DNA of 32,872 nt, taken from contig NZ_MUJY01000137.1 in assembly GCF_002286785.1 (NCBI RefSeq), forward strand, positions 1 through 32,872. Reading direction: 5' to 3'. Positions within the stretch are counted from its first letter, which is position 1. Each line of letters opens with the position of its first letter. Made by a program: the position numbers and the translations under genes. Shown in pieces: positions 16,889-28,009 of the stretch. The DNA comes from Pseudomonas sp. PIC25 (GTDB lineage Bacteria > Pseudomonadota > Gammaproteobacteria > Pseudomonadales > Pseudomonadaceae). The notes beneath the pieces were generated by a model. It searched no databases. It had not been told where the DNA came from and worked only from the letters and a program-made list of their open reading frames with translations.

Positions 16889-17113
16889 TCAGGCGCGCTT
16901 GGTCTGGGGTTGGCGGCCGGAGGCGAGCAGTTGCTCGTGCCCGTCGTCCCAGCCGGCTTCCCAGGCGGCGGCCACGACGTCGGCCGGGTAGGGTTGCTGG
17001 TCGATCGGGTGGCCGGTCAAACCTGCCATATAGCCTTGCTGGTAGGCCTTCGTCAGGCTTTCCAGGCTCCATTGGCTGTCATCGTTGTCGAGAGAGGCGT
17101 CGGACGGCGCCAT
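16889..17113 (-). CDS. Small ribosome-modulation-factor-like (RMF family) protein
   Basis: This 74-residue acidic protein has a core resembling RMF: AYQQGYMAGLTGHPIDQQPYP, then AAWEAGWDDGHEQLLASG. These match the RMF pattern of YQxGYxAGxxG, a CPY/QPYP segment, and a W-x-x-GW-x-x-G/A helix. RMF dimerises idle ribosomes in stationary phase in E. coli. This protein is more acidic and has an extra N-terminal segment (about 18 residues), so it is likely a paralogue with a modified role rather than RMF itself. Start at the ATG at 17113; the ribosome binding site is weak. It lies downstream of gshA on the same strand, with a strong hairpin between them. The family call is by eye. Confidence 0.65.
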   Translation of the reverse strand: MAPSDASLDNDDSQWSLESLTKAYQQGYMAGLTGHPIDQQPYPADVVAAAWEAGWDDGHEQLLASGRQPQTKRA

Positions 17114-17213
17114 GCGGGGCTCGCTTTTCCGAAATTTCCGCTCATCCTAGCCGGCCGCGCGACGTCTCGTCGGACTGTCTATCCCGCCAATTGCCGCCAC
17201 TTGTCGGTTTTGT

Positions 17214-17246
17214 GACGGGCTGCGCGACTCCGTCGTGCGGCCCGTC
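17214..17246 (-). terminator. Long hairpin between gshA and the RMF-like gene
   Basis: GACGGGC-t-GCGCGAC, a 3-base loop, and GTCGTGC-g-GCCCGTC make an imperfect stem of about 15 bp, beginning 15 bases after the gshA stop. No U-run follows on the minus strand, so it may be a transcript-end stem or a processing or attenuation structure before the small downstream gene. Confidence 0.5.
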
Positions 17247-17261
17247 CAGGCATGTCGGACG

Positions 17262-18845
17262 TCAGATGGCAATGCCAAGGATGCTGGCCTGATAGGCCTC
17301 GACGAAGGTATCGAAATCGCCGACCTGGGTACGTTCCAGTTCCTCCTGTTCGGCCAGGGACTGCTGCGCCTGTGCCTCGTATTCCGCCATTTCCGCCTCG
17401 CTCAGCGGTCGCCCGCGGAAATAGTCGGCATGTACCCGGCTCTGGCGCAGGGCGAAGCCGACGAAGCTTTCGCGGTGCTCGCGCAAGGCGTCCAGTACCC
17501 GTGCGGATGGCGTCAGGCGGGCGTCTTCCACCTTGGCACGCTGGGCCGTCAGGGCATCGGCATGGACACTGCCGCCGTGGCTACGGTCGAGCAGGTCGGC
17601 GACCCGTGCGATGTCGTCGAGCAGCTCGTGGGCCCAGGCTTTCAGCCCCATTGGCTTGCCGTCCCGCTGCAGATGCAGACCGGGACGACGGCCTTCCTTC
17701 ACCGTCTTGAGGAAGTTGTTGGTACAGGCGCGGCACTCGTCGCCAGCCAGGGGCGGGCTGTCCTGCAGGGCGCAGTAGAGCAGGAAGGCGTCGAGGAAGC
17801 GTGCGCTGGTCAGGTCGATGCCCAGCGGCAGGAAGGGGTCGATGTCCAGGCAGCGCACTTCGATGTACTGCACGCCACGCGCCGCCAGCGCCTGGATCGG
17901 CCGCTCGCCGCTATGGGTCACGCGCTTCGGGCGGATGCTCGAGTAGTACTCGTTCTCGATCTGGATGACGTTGGTGTTCAGTTGCAGCCACTCGCCGTCG
18001 CGTTGGGTGCCGATCTCGACATAGGGCGGGTAGGGCGTGCCGACCGCCTGCCGCAGGCTGGCCAGGTAGCTGTCGAGGCTGTTGTAGCAGGGCGTCAGAC
18101 CGGCCTGGGCATTGTTCTGGTAGCCCAGGTCGCTCATTCGCAGGCTGGTGGCCCAGGGCAGGTAGAGAGTGTCCTCGTCCAGGGTTTCCAATTGATGCGG
18201 GTTGCTGCGCAGGAATCCCTTGTGCAGCGCCGGCGAGGCACCGAACAGGTACATCAGCAGCCAGCTATAGCGGCGGAAGTTGCGGATCAGCGCGATGTAG
18301 CGAGCCGACTGGTAGTCGCGGTCGCTCTGCGGGTCGCCCTCGAAGGCTTTGAGGACTGGCCAGAGCGTCTCGGGCAGGCTGAAGTTGTAGTGAATGCCGG
18401 CGATGCATTGCATGGTCTTGCCATAGCGCAGCGCCAGGCCCTTGCGGTAGACGTACTTGAGGCGGCCGATCAGCGAGTCGCCGTAGCGGGCGATGGGAAT
18501 GGTCTCCTCGTCCGGCAACTGGCTGGGCATCGAGGCGCTCCAGAGGAACTCCCCATCGAGCTTGGCGTAGACGAAGCGGTGGATGCGATCCAGATCGTCC
18601 AGTGTCCGCGCCGGGTCCTGCTCGGCCGGCGTGATGAACTCCAGCAGGGCCTCGGAATAGTCGGTGGTGATCTGCGGATGGGTCAGCGCGGAGCCCAGTG
18701 CGGCGGGGTGCGGGCTCAGCGACAGCTGGCCATCGGCATCCACACGCAGGCATTCCCGCTCGATGCCGTGCAGGCACTGTTCGAGCAGGGAGAGATGGGC
18801 GCGCTCGCCGAGCAGGGCCAGGCGGCGGGAAAGGAGGTCGCTCAA
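17262..18845 (-). CDS. gshA: Glutamate-cysteine ligase
   Basis: This 527-residue enzyme of the proteobacterial GshA class joins glutamate and cysteine with ATP, the first and limiting step of glutathione synthesis. Conserved blocks include [10 protein letters not shown] (metal and ATP binding acidic residues), [25 protein letters not shown] and [14 protein letters not shown], followed by [18 protein letters not shown]. The N-terminus [14 protein letters not shown] fits the family and begins at a TTG codon (18845). An AGGAA ribosome binding site 8 bases upstream supports this unusual start. The gene lies between the thioesterase and the RMF-like gene. A putative promoter is at 18874-18902. Confidence 0.95.
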   Translation of the reverse strand: MSDLLSRRLALLGERAHLSLLEQCLHGIERECLRVDADGQLSLSPHPAALGSALTHPQITTDYSEALLEFITPAEQDPARTLDDLDRIHRFVYAKLDGEFLWSASMPSQLPDEETIPIARYGDSLIGRLKYVYRKGLALRYGKTMQCIAGIHYNFSLPETLWPVLKAFEGDPQSDRDYQSARYIALIRNFRRYSWLLMYLFGASPALHKGFLRSNPHQLETLDEDTLYLPWATSLRMSDLGYQNNAQAGLTPCYNSLDSYLASLRQAVGTPYPPYVEIGTQRDGEWLQLNTNVIQIENEYYSSIRPKRVTHSGERPIQALAARGVQYIEVRCLDIDPFLPLGIDLTSARFLDAFLLYCALQDSPPLAGDECRACTNNFLKTVKEGRRPGLHLQRDGKPMGLKAWAHELLDDIARVADLLDRSHGGSVHADALTAQRAKVEDARLTPSARVLDALREHRESFVGFALRQSRVHADYFRGRPLSEAEMAEYEAQAQQSLAEQEELERTQVGDFDTFVEAYQASILGIAI

Positions 18846-18873
18846 GAGTCAGTTTCCTAGGCAGTGTCGCGCC

Positions 18874-18902
18874 AATATGGGGGCAGCGCGGCGTGTCTAC
18901 AA
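18874..18902 (-). promoter_or_regulatory. Putative gshA promoter
   Basis: On the minus strand, TTGTAG (18902-18897) and CATATT (18879-18874) are 17 bases apart, and the -10 lies about 29 bases before the TTG start. The -35 match is partial. Confidence 0.4.
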
Positions 18903-18955
18903 GAGGCCAGGGGTATCCAGGCTTTTCATCATAGAGCCTTGGGGCCACTTCGGCG

Positions 18956-19339
18956 TTACAGCTGAGCGAAGGTGCCTTGTCCCTTGGCGACCAGGGTGTC
19001 GTCCTGGCGGATGTCGGCCTCCACCACCAGGGTGGTACGGCCGGCGTGCAGGACGCGGGCATGGCAGATCACATCGCCTTCGCCGACGGCGCGGATGTAG
19101 TTGATCTTGCATTCCAGCGTCACGCTCTGCCGGTCGAAGCCGTGGGCGGTCGAGCAGGCCAGGCCCATTGCGGTGTCCATCAGGCTGAACAACGCGCCGC
19201 CGTGCAGCTTGCCGCCCCGGTTGCGCAGGTGGTCGGCCATGCTCAGGGCGATCTCGGCCTCGCCTTCGCCCAGGCGATGGACGCGGCAGCCGATGAGCCG
19301 GCTGAAGTTGCTGAATTGCAGGTCTTCGGGGATATCCAT
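18956..19339 (-). CDS. PaaI-family hotdog thioesterase
   Basis: The product has 127 residues, the length of a single hotdog domain. The diagnostic segment RNRGGKLHGGALFSLMDTAMGLA carries the HGG turn (H46-G47-G48) and the acidic residue D55 of the PaaI/YbgC-like active site. Later strands (VTLECKINYIRAVGEGDVIC and GRTTLVVEADIRQDD) complete the fold. Such enzymes hydrolyse acyl- or aryl-CoA thioesters, but the substrate is unknown. The ATG at 19339 has CAGGAG upstream at ideal spacing. It lies between tex and gshA on the same strand, 110 bases before gshA and 119 bases after tex, with a repeat-rich gap on the tex side. Confidence 0.9.
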   Translation of the reverse strand: MDIPEDLQFSNFSRLIGCRVHRLGEGEAEIALSMADHLRNRGGKLHGGALFSLMDTAMGLACSTAHGFDRQSVTLECKINYIRAVGEGDVICHARVLHAGRTTLVVEADIRQDDTLVAKGQGTFAQL

Positions 19340-19368
19340 GGGGCAACTCCTGCGGTTTTCCCGGAGGA

Positions 19369-19416
19369 GGCGAATCCATTCGTCCGCCTTGGGTTCGTTT
19401 GGCGAATGAACTCGCC
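19369..19416. repeat. Pair of GGCGAAT palindromes upstream of the thioesterase gene
   Basis: GGCGAAT-CC-ATTCGTC (19369-19384) is followed by GGCGA-ATGAAC-TCGCC (19401-19416). These are two related palindromes 16 bases apart, of the GGCGAATTCATTCGCC type that is dispersed in Pseudomonas. A related 10-base piece (GGCGAATGAA) recurs at 32776-32785. Confidence 0.5.
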
Positions 19417-19428
19417 CCTACTGACGAA

Positions 19429-19452
19429 GCCCGCGGCTGGCTGGCCGCGGGC
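19429..19452 (-). terminator. Hairpin after tex
   Basis: GCCCGCGGC and GCCGCGGGC form a perfect 9-bp stem around TGGCTG, 6 bases beyond the tex stop. The following minus-strand bases (TTCGTCAG) are only weakly T-rich, so it is a probable but not ideal terminator. Confidence 0.6.
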
Positions 19453-19458
19453 GTTCGG

Positions 19459-21783
<2,325 letters not shown>

Positions 21784-21968
21784 GAATGCACTTACCTGAC
21801 AGATAGACACGCGGGCCGGTCCGGCCGTGAAAGGGCGGCATTATACCCAGGGGCGGCGGGCGTCAGGTCGCTGGCGCCGATAAATGCGCACCAGCCGATG
21901 AAAGCGCCGGGTCCGCCCGGGGAAAAATCTGCTAACAATGGTCGCGGCGGTGCGGGTGGCGTCTGCGC

Positions 21969-21974
21969 CATAAT
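21969..21974 (+). promoter_or_regulatory. Possible -10 element of ompR
   Basis: CATAAT lies 28 bases before the ompR ATG in the 219-base gap divergent from tex, and is followed by the CCGCACC type of context seen at other starts here. No convincing -35 is at 16-18 bases. Confidence 0.3.
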
Positions 21975-22002
21975 CCGCACCATGTCCTGGTCTGGAGACG
22001 CT

Positions 22003-22731
22003 ATGAACACTGCCCCCGTTGAAGGCGAAAAAATCCTCGTGGTCGACGACGACGCCCGTCTGCGGCGTCTGCTCGAACGTTTTCTCGACGAACAGGGCTA
22101 CCGCGTGCGGGCGGTGGAGAACGTCGAACAGATGGATCGCCTGCTTGCCCGCGAGCTGTTCAACCTGGTGGTGCTCGACCTGATGCTGCCCGGCGAGGAC
22201 GGCCTCTCCGCCTGCCGCCGCCTGCGCGAATCGAACAATCAGATTCCGATCATCATGCTCACTGCCAAGGGCGACGAGTCCAGCCGCATCCAGGGTCTGG
22301 AACTGGGCGCCGACGACTATCTGGCCAAGCCGTTCAACCCACGCGAGCTGCTGGCGCGGATCAAGGCCGTACTGCGTCGCCAGGTGCCGGTGGTGCCGGG
22401 CGCGCCGGCCAGCGAAGACGAAACCGTGCGTTTCGGCGATTACGAACTGTCCCTCGGCACCCGCGAACTGAAACGTGGCGACGAAGTACACATGCTCACC
22501 ACCGGTGAGTTCGCCGTGCTCAAGGCGCTGGTCCAGCATGCCCGCGAGCCGCTGACCCGCGACAAGCTGATGAATCTCGCCCGCGGCCGCGAGTGGGACG
22601 CCCTGGAGCGCTCCATCGACGTACAGATTTCCCGCCTGCGCCGGCTGATCGAGCCGGACCCGTCCAAGCCTCGCTATATCCAGACCGTCTGGGGCGTCGG
22701 CTACGTATTCGTTCCGGATGGTAATAAATGA
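22003..22731 (+). CDS. ompR: OmpR-family response regulator (AmgR)
   Basis: This protein has 242 residues. The receiver domain (about 8-122) has the acidic pocket D15-D17, phosphoacceptor D59 (VVLDLMLPG) and K109 (YLAKPF). A C-terminal winged helix DNA-binding domain (about 140-238) contains TTGEFAVLKALVQHA and ends in the typical TVWGVGYVFVPDG. The ATG at 22003 follows CTGGAG; upstream codons in the same long frame are antisense to tex. The next gene is the cognate sensor kinase. In P. aeruginosa this pair is known as AmgRS and controls the response to envelope stress from misfolded membrane proteins and aminoglycosides; equating it with AmgR is inference from similarity and gene order. Confidence 0.95.
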   Translation: MNTAPVEGEKILVVDDDARLRRLLERFLDEQGYRVRAVENVEQMDRLLARELFNLVVLDLMLPGEDGLSACRRLRESNNQIPIIMLTAKGDESSRIQGLELGADDYLAKPFNPRELLARIKAVLRRQVPVVPGAPASEDETVRFGDYELSLGTRELKRGDEVHMLTTGEFAVLKALVQHAREPLTRDKLMNLARGREWDALERSIDVQISRLRRLIEPDPSKPRYIQTVWGVGYVFVPDGNK

Positions 22732-22812
22732 AGCGGCAAGCTACAGGCCACAAGCTGCAAGAAAGAGCGGACGGTGTAACTACTTGTAGCTTGAAGCTTG
22801 GGGCTTGCTGCT
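22732..22812. repeat. Inverted repeat filling the ompR-envZ gap
   Basis: The left arm at 22732-22761 and right arm at 22783-22812 are 30-base inverted copies matching at 23 positions, with a 21-base loop. The left arm begins right after the ompR stop and the right arm ends one base before the envZ ATG. The only Shine-Dalgarno candidate (GGGG at 22800-22803) lies in the right arm. The arms share the AAGCTTCAAG vocabulary of 331-421. Confidence 0.75.
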
Positions 22813-22813
22813 G

Positions 22814-24127
22814 ATGAAGGCTCCCCTCTGGTTCCCGCAAAGTTTCTTCGCCCGCACCCTCTGGCTGGTGCTGATCGTGGTGCTGTTTTCCAAGGCGCTG
22901 ACCCTCGTCTATCTGATGATGAACGAGGACGTCCTGGTGGACCGCCAGTACAGCCACGGCGCGGCGCTCACCCTGCGTGCCTACTGGGCGGCCGAGCCTT
23001 CGTCGCGCGACGACATTGCTCGCGAGGCCGGGCTCACGCTGGTCCAGCGCGATGCCGTGCCGCTCAGCGAACAGCACTGGCCGTACAGCGAAATCTTCCA
23101 GCGCCAGATGCGCACCGAGCTGGGGCCGGATACCGAGGTGCGGGTACGGGTGAAGAGCCCGCCGGCGCTCTGGGTGTACGCGCCGAGCCTGGGCGACGAC
23201 TGGCTGAAAGTCCCGCTCTACCCGCATCCACTGCGCGGGCAGCGCATCTGGAACGTGCTCGGCTGGTTCCTCGGGATCGGTCTGCTTTCCACCGCCGCCG
23301 CCTGGATTTTCGTCCGCCAGCTCAGCGCGCCGCTCAAGCGCCTGGTGTTCGCCGCCCGTCAGATTGGCCAGGGCCGCAGCGTGCGCCTGCCGATCGGTAA
23401 CACGCCGAGCGAGATGACCGAGGTCTACCGGGCCTTCAACCAGATGGCCGAGGACGTCGAGCAGGCCGGTCGCGAGCGCGAACTGATGCTCGCCGGCGTC
23501 TCCCACGACTTGCGAACCCCGCTGACCCGCTTGCGCCTGTCCCTCGAACTGCTGGGCAACGACAACGAGTTCGCCGAGGACATGGTGCGCGACATCGAAG
23601 ACATGGATGCCATCCTCGATCAGTTCCTCGCCTTCATCCGCGACGGGCGCGACGAGCCGGTGGAAGACGTCGATCTTGGCGAACTGGCCCAAGAGGTGGT
23701 GGCGCCGTTCAACCAGAAGGGCGAACAGGTACGGCTATGCCTGGAGCAGATCCCGCCGATCCCGCTGCGCCGGGTGTCGATCAAGCGGCTGCTGACCAAC
23801 CTGGTGGAAAACGCCCTGCGCCATGGTGGCCAGCAGGTCGAGGTGGCCGCATACGTATCCGGCGATTGCCGCGCGCCCTACGTGGTACTCAGCGTGCTGG
23901 ACCGCGGCCCCGGTATCGACCCGACGGAAATGTCGGATATCTTCAACCCCTTCATTCGCGGCGACCGCGCCCGGGGCGGCAAGGGCACTGGCCTCGGCCT
24001 GGCCATCGTCAAGCGCATCGCCGCATTGCATGGCGGCAGCGTGGAGCTGCGCAACCGTTCCGGTGGCGGACTAGAAGCCAGGGTGTGCCTGCCGCTGGGG
24101 TTGATGCTGCCGCGCGACGCGGTCTGA
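22814..24127 (+). CDS. envZ: EnvZ-like sensor histidine kinase (AmgS)
   Basis: This protein has 437 residues. TM1 is at about 12-34 (ARTLWLVLIVVLFSKALTLV). A periplasmic domain of about 115 residues follows, then TM2 (about 150-172). Next come a HAMP domain (QLSAPLKRLVFAARQIGQGR), the dimerisation helix with phosphorylated H231 (AGVSHDLRTPLTRLRLSLEL) and an HATPase domain with N box (NLVENALRHGG), G1 (DRGPGID), and G2 (GGKGTGLGLAIVKRIA). All catalytic boxes are intact. I chose the ATG at 22814, giving MKAPLWFPQSFFARTL; a TTG three codons earlier is possible but lies further into the repeat. It is the partner of the response regulator upstream, though separated by a hairpin-forming repeat. Confidence 0.94.
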   Translation: MKAPLWFPQSFFARTLWLVLIVVLFSKALTLVYLMMNEDVLVDRQYSHGAALTLRAYWAAEPSSRDDIAREAGLTLVQRDAVPLSEQHWPYSEIFQRQMRTELGPDTEVRVRVKSPPALWVYAPSLGDDWLKVPLYPHPLRGQRIWNVLGWFLGIGLLSTAAAWIFVRQLSAPLKRLVFAARQIGQGRSVRLPIGNTPSEMTEVYRAFNQMAEDVEQAGRERELMLAGVSHDLRTPLTRLRLSLELLGNDNEFAEDMVRDIEDMDAILDQFLAFIRDGRDEPVEDVDLGELAQEVVAPFNQKGEQVRLCLEQIPPIPLRRVSIKRLLTNLVENALRHGGQQVEVAAYVSGDCRAPYVVLSVLDRGPGIDPTEMSDIFNPFIRGDRARGGKGTGLGLAIVKRIAALHGGSVELRNRSGGGLEARVCLPLGLMLPRDAV

Positions 24128-24224
24128 CCCCGGGACGACCGTTCGGGCATAACGCCAGCACGGCATGCAGACGGGCCACCGGCTGCTGAACTATGCTATG
24201 GCGGCGCTTTGCCATGAGGTCGCC

Positions 24225-27200
24225 ATGCCTGTTGTATCCGACCGCCAGCCCCGATGGACCTGGTGGCTGCCCCTGCCGTTGTTCCAGCTGGGCACCTGGT
24301 TATCCCTTTCCACCCAGTTCTCCAGCGGGGTGGCGATCTGGTATGTGCCCTTCGCCCTGGGGCTGGCGTTCAGCCTCTGGTGGGGACCACGGATACTTCC
24401 CGCGCTGTTTCTCAATGCGCTGTTGAGCGTGCCGTTGTGGGATCTGGACTGGCACTGGGCGCCGCTGCATGCCCTGCCGGAAACCCTGGCCGTGGGGCTG
24501 GGCTGGCTGATGACCGCCCAGCGCGGTTTCGATCCGGCGCTGAACGAATTCAATCATCTGTTGCGTTTCATTCTGCTCGGTGTGCTGCTGCCATCCTCGG
24601 TCGTGGCGCTCGGCGTGCAGGGCAATCTCGTCATCACCGGCCATCTGCCGGGTGGCGATTGGCTGCATGCCAGCCTGGCTCTTGGGCTGGCCGACAGCCT
24701 CAGCGTCCTGGCCATCGCCCTGCCGTTGCTGCATTTCGGCACCCCTCTGCTGCGCCGCAAGGGTTGGTTGCGCGCGGTGCCCGGCAGCGCCGCGACGGTT
24801 GATGGACCCATTCCGCAGCACCTGCCGCCCTGGCCTCTGCTGTTGGTCCTGCTGGTCGGCCTGCCCGGCCTGCTGGTGGCCTTGCCCTGGTTGCAGACCT
24901 TGCCGCTGATCGGTTTCGCCATGCTGGTCCTGTCCCTGGTCTGGGGTTTTCCCGGTGCGTTGTGCGGCGCCGTGCTGACCAGCCTGCTGGTCCTGGCGCT
25001 GCCGCTGGTGGTACCGCTGGAGACCCAGCCGGACTGGTTCGGCCCGCAGCGCACCAGCCTCCACCTCAGCGTGCTGTTGATGATGATCGCCATGCTCCTG
25101 GTGGGGCGCAGCCTCAGCGACATGCGCCGGGCACTGGCGCGCAGCGCGCGGATGCAGCAGCAACTGGCGCTGGCCAATCTCGCCCTGGAGGCCAGCCCGC
25201 TCGGTGTCAGCATCGCCGACGCGCGGGCCGAGGGGCTCCCGTTGATCTATTGCAACCCGGCATTCCAGCGCATCAGCGGCTATTCCCGCGCCGAGACGCT
25301 GGGACAGCCCAGCGATTTCCTGCTCGGCAGGGACCAGGGCCAGCACGAACTGCCCCGCATGCAGCATGCGCGCAACCGGGGCGAGACCTGCCAGGTGGTG
25401 CTGCGCAACTACCGCAAGGACGGCCGGCCGTTCTGGAACGAAGTCACCGTGGCGCCGATGCGCGACGAGCGGGGCATCAGCCACTTCCTCAGCCTGCAAC
25501 ACGACGTCACCAGCCGCGAGCGGCTTGCCCAGGAGCTGGCCAGGCGTCGCGAGGAGCTGCTGCGCCAGACCCATCTGCTGACCCAGACCGAAACCATCGC
25601 CGACCTCGGCGGCTGGGTGCTGGAGCTGCCCGGCTACCGGATGTTCTGGAGCGAAGGCAGCTACCGCATCTTCGAGCGCGAGCCCGGCGATGGTGCGCTG
25701 GAATACCGCCAGGCCCTGGCTTACCTCGACGACGACAGCCGCGAACTGGCCTGGACCACCCTGCGCGAGTTGTTCAAGGGGCAGGACAGCTTCGATATCG
25801 AGTTGCACCTGAGCACCGCCCGCGGCAATCCGCGCTGGGTCCGCGCCCGCGGGCTGGTGGAGCGCGATGGCGAGCGGGTGATCCGCATCTACGGCGCGCT
25901 GCAGGACCTGACCGCGCGCAAGCAGGCCGAGCGCCAGTTGCAGGAGCGCGACGAGCGCCTGCGGCTGTTCTTCGAAGCGCCGCTGATCGGCATGGCCCTG
26001 ACCACCCCCGAGCAGCGCTGGGAAGAGGTGAATTACAAGCTGTGCAGCATTCTCGGGCGGTCCCGCGAGGAGCTGAACGCTACCACCTGGGCAGCCATTA
26101 CCCATCCCGACGACCTCCCGGCCGACCAGGCGCGCCTGGAGGAACTGCAAGACGGCTCGCGGGACGGCTACGAGCTGGAGAAACGCTTCCTGCGCCCGGA
26201 CGGCAGCCCGGTCTACACCCGCGTCAGCGTCCGTGCGGTACGCGATGCCGACGGCCGGCTGGAAGCCTGCCTGACCCTGGTGGAAGACATCAGTGACCGC
26301 TACGAAGCCGAAGCCCGTTACCGCACCCTGGTGGAGCATGCGCCGGAAGCCATCCTGGTATTCGATACCGAGCGCGGTATCGTCGAAGCCAACGAGAACG
26401 CTGCCCGCCTGTTCGGTCTGCCCCGCGAGCAGTTGCTCGGCAAGCGTCCGGCGCATTTCAGCCCGGTGTTGCAGGGTGGCGGCGAGTCGTCGGAAGAGGT
26501 CGCCAGCCGCCATATCGAGGCGGCGCTCGCTGGCGAAGCGCCGGTTTTCGACTGGCTGGTGCGTGACGCCGCCGGCCGCGTGCGCCCTTGCGAGGCACGC
26601 TTGGTCCGGCTGCCGGGCGGGGAGGGACGGTTGGTCCGCCTGAGCTTCACTGACATTTCCGAGCGTCAGCGTTACCAACGGGAAATCGAACGTCTGGCCT
26701 ACAGCGACGAACTGACCGGGTTGCCCAACCGGCGCCTGCTGCTCGACCGCCTGCAGCACGCCATGGCCCGCGAGCAGCGGGAAGGCCGCTATGGCGCCTT
26801 GCTGTTCATCGACCTCGACCACTTCAAGACGGTCAACGACAGCCTCGGCCACCCGGTTGGCGATGGTCTGTTGCGCGAAGTCACGGCGCGCCTGGCTGGC
26901 GGCCTGCGTGCCGAGGACACCCTGGCGCGGCTCGGCGGCGATGAGTTCGTGGTCTTGCTGGAGGCCATGGCGGATACCCCGGACGTTGCCGCCGAGCACG
27001 CCGCCGAGGTGGGCGAGAAGCTGTTGGCCAGCCTGATCGGCGGCTATCGCATCGACGGTCACGAGCTATCGATCAGCGCCAGTATCGGCATCTCCCTGCA
27101 TCCCCTCGGCGGCCAGGCGGCGGCCGATGTGCTCAAGCAAGCGGACACCGCCATGTACCGGGCCAAGCAGGGCGGGCGCAACGCGTTGCATTTCTTCGCA

Positions 27201-28004
27201 CCCGAGATGCAGGCCGCCATCGACCAGCGCTTGCAGCTGCAGAACGAACTGCGCCAGGCCATGACACGCGGCCAGTTGCGCCTGGTGTTTCAGCCCCAGC
27301 TGTCACTCGCGTCCGGGCGCGTGGCCGGTGCCGAGGTACTGGTGCGCTGGTCGCATCCCGAACGCGGTGAAGTCACCCCCACCCACTTCATCGCGCTGGC
27401 GGAAGAAACCGGGATGATCCACGAGCTCGGCAACTGGGTATTGGAGCAGGCCTGCGCCACATTGGCGCGTTGGCAGGCGCAGTGGCCTGAACTGGTGCTG
27501 GCGGTGAACATCAGCCCGCGCGAGCTGCGCCAGCCCGACTTCGCCCAGCGCATCAGCAGTTGCCTGCAACGCCATGGCGTGCCGGCTGCCGCGCTGGAGC
27601 TGGAGATCACCGAAGGCGTCCTGCTGGAAGACGCCGAGCAGTGCATCGCTGCCATGCAGGCACTGAAGCGGCTCGGCGTGCGTTTCGCCATCGATGACTT
27701 CGGTACCGGCTACTCGTCGCTCACCTACCTCAAGCGCCTGCCGCTGGACCGACTGAAGATCGACCGCAGCTTCGTCGGCGACCTCGATGGCGAAACCAGC
27801 GGTGCGATGCTGGTGGAGACCATCCTGGTGATCGCCCGCAACCTGGGCCTGGAGTGTGTGGCCGAGGGCATCGAGAGCCAGGTCCAGCTGGACAGCCTGC
27901 GCCGCCACGGTTGTGCCCTGGGGCAGGGCTTTCATTTCAGCCGGCCGCTGAACGAACCCGCCTTTCTTGCCTGGATGGATGCGCGCGAAAGTCATATCGC
28001 CTGA
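24225..28004 (+). CDS. Membrane-anchored PAS-GGDEF-EAL cyclic-di-GMP enzyme (MASE1-like sensor)
   Basis: This protein has 1259 residues. An N-terminal membrane region of about 7-8 segments (about 12-305) resembles MASE1. Three or four PAS/PAC units follow (about 325-780; for example LPLIYCNPAFQRISGYSRAE and QHDVTSRERLA). The GGDEF domain has intact GGDEF at 904-908, preceded by an RAED I-site for product inhibition. The EAL domain has the first motif as EVLVRW (E1037), plus VNISPRELR, LEITEG, IDDFGTGYSSL and VAEGIES, so both cyclase and phosphodiesterase look active. I prefer the ATG at 24225 because TGAGG lies 5 bases upstream; an ATG 60 bases earlier has no such site. It resembles E. coli YegE. 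It is convergent with rimK, 27 bases away. Confidence 0.92.
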   Translation: MPVVSDRQPRWTWWLPLPLFQLGTWLSLSTQFSSGVAIWYVPFALGLAFSLWWGPRILPALFLNALLSVPLWDLDWHWAPLHALPETLAVGLGWLMTAQRGFDPALNEFNHLLRFILLGVLLPSSVVALGVQGNLVITGHLPGGDWLHASLALGLADSLSVLAIALPLLHFGTPLLRRKGWLRAVPGSAATVDGPIPQHLPPWPLLLVLLVGLPGLLVALPWLQTLPLIGFAMLVLSLVWGFPGALCGAVLTSLLVLALPLVVPLETQPDWFGPQRTSLHLSVLLMMIAMLLVGRSLSDMRRALARSARMQQQLALANLALEASPLGVSIADARAEGLPLIYCNPAFQRISGYSRAETLGQPSDFLLGRDQGQHELPRMQHARNRGETCQVVLRNYRKDGRPFWNEVTVAPMRDERGISHFLSLQHDVTSRERLAQELARRREELLRQTHLLTQTETIADLGGWVLELPGYRMFWSEGSYRIFEREPGDGALEYRQALAYLDDDSRELAWTTLRELFKGQDSFDIELHLSTARGNPRWVRARGLVERDGERVIRIYGALQDLTARKQAERQLQERDERLRLFFEAPLIGMALTTPEQRWEEVNYKLCSILGRSREELNATTWAAITHPDDLPADQARLEELQDGSRDGYELEKRFLRPDGSPVYTRVSVRAVRDADGRLEACLTLVEDISDRYEAEARYRTLVEHAPEAILVFDTERGIVEANENAARLFGLPREQLLGKRPAHFSPVLQGGGESSEEVASRHIEAALAGEAPVFDWLVRDAAGRVRPCEARLVRLPGGEGRLVRLSFTDISERQRYQREIERLAYSDELTGLPNRRLLLDRLQHAMAREQREGRYGALLFIDLDHFKTVNDSLGHPVGDGLLREVTARLAGGLRAEDTLARLGGDEFVVLLEAMADTPDVAAEHAAEVGEKLLASLIGGYRIDGHELSISASIGISLHPLGGQAAADVLKQADTAMYRAKQGGRNALHFFAPEMQAAIDQRLQLQNELRQAMTRGQLRLVFQPQLSLASGRVAGAEVLVRWSHPERGEVTPTHFIALAEETGMIHELGNWVLEQACATLARWQAQWPELVLAVNISPRELRQPDFAQRISSCLQRHGVPAAALELEITEGVLLEDAEQCIAAMQALKRLGVRFAIDDFGTGYSSLTYLKRLPLDRLKIDRSFVGDLDGETSGAMLVETILVIARNLGLECVAEGIESQVQLDSLRRHGCALGQGFHFSRPLNEPAFLAWMDARESHIA

Positions 28005-28009
28005 GTGAA

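Noticed and set aside
17235-18860. 541-codon plus-strand open frame
   Set aside because: It is antisense to gshA, whose conserved motifs and ribosome binding site are clear.
24165-24224. Earlier start for the GGDEF-EAL gene
   Set aside because: The ATG at 24165 has no Shine-Dalgarno and adds 20 residues before the hydrophobic region; the ATG at 24225 has TGAGG at good spacing.
24300-27062. 920-codon open frame on the minus strand
   Set aside because: It is antisense to the GGDEF-EAL gene and its product is Gln/Ala/Gly-rich with no domain pattern.
27333-27347. Degenerate EAL motif (EVLVRW) as a sign of a dead phosphodiesterase
   Set aside because: The catalytic glutamate is kept, the Ala position varies in active enzymes, and the other metal and substrate motifs are intact.
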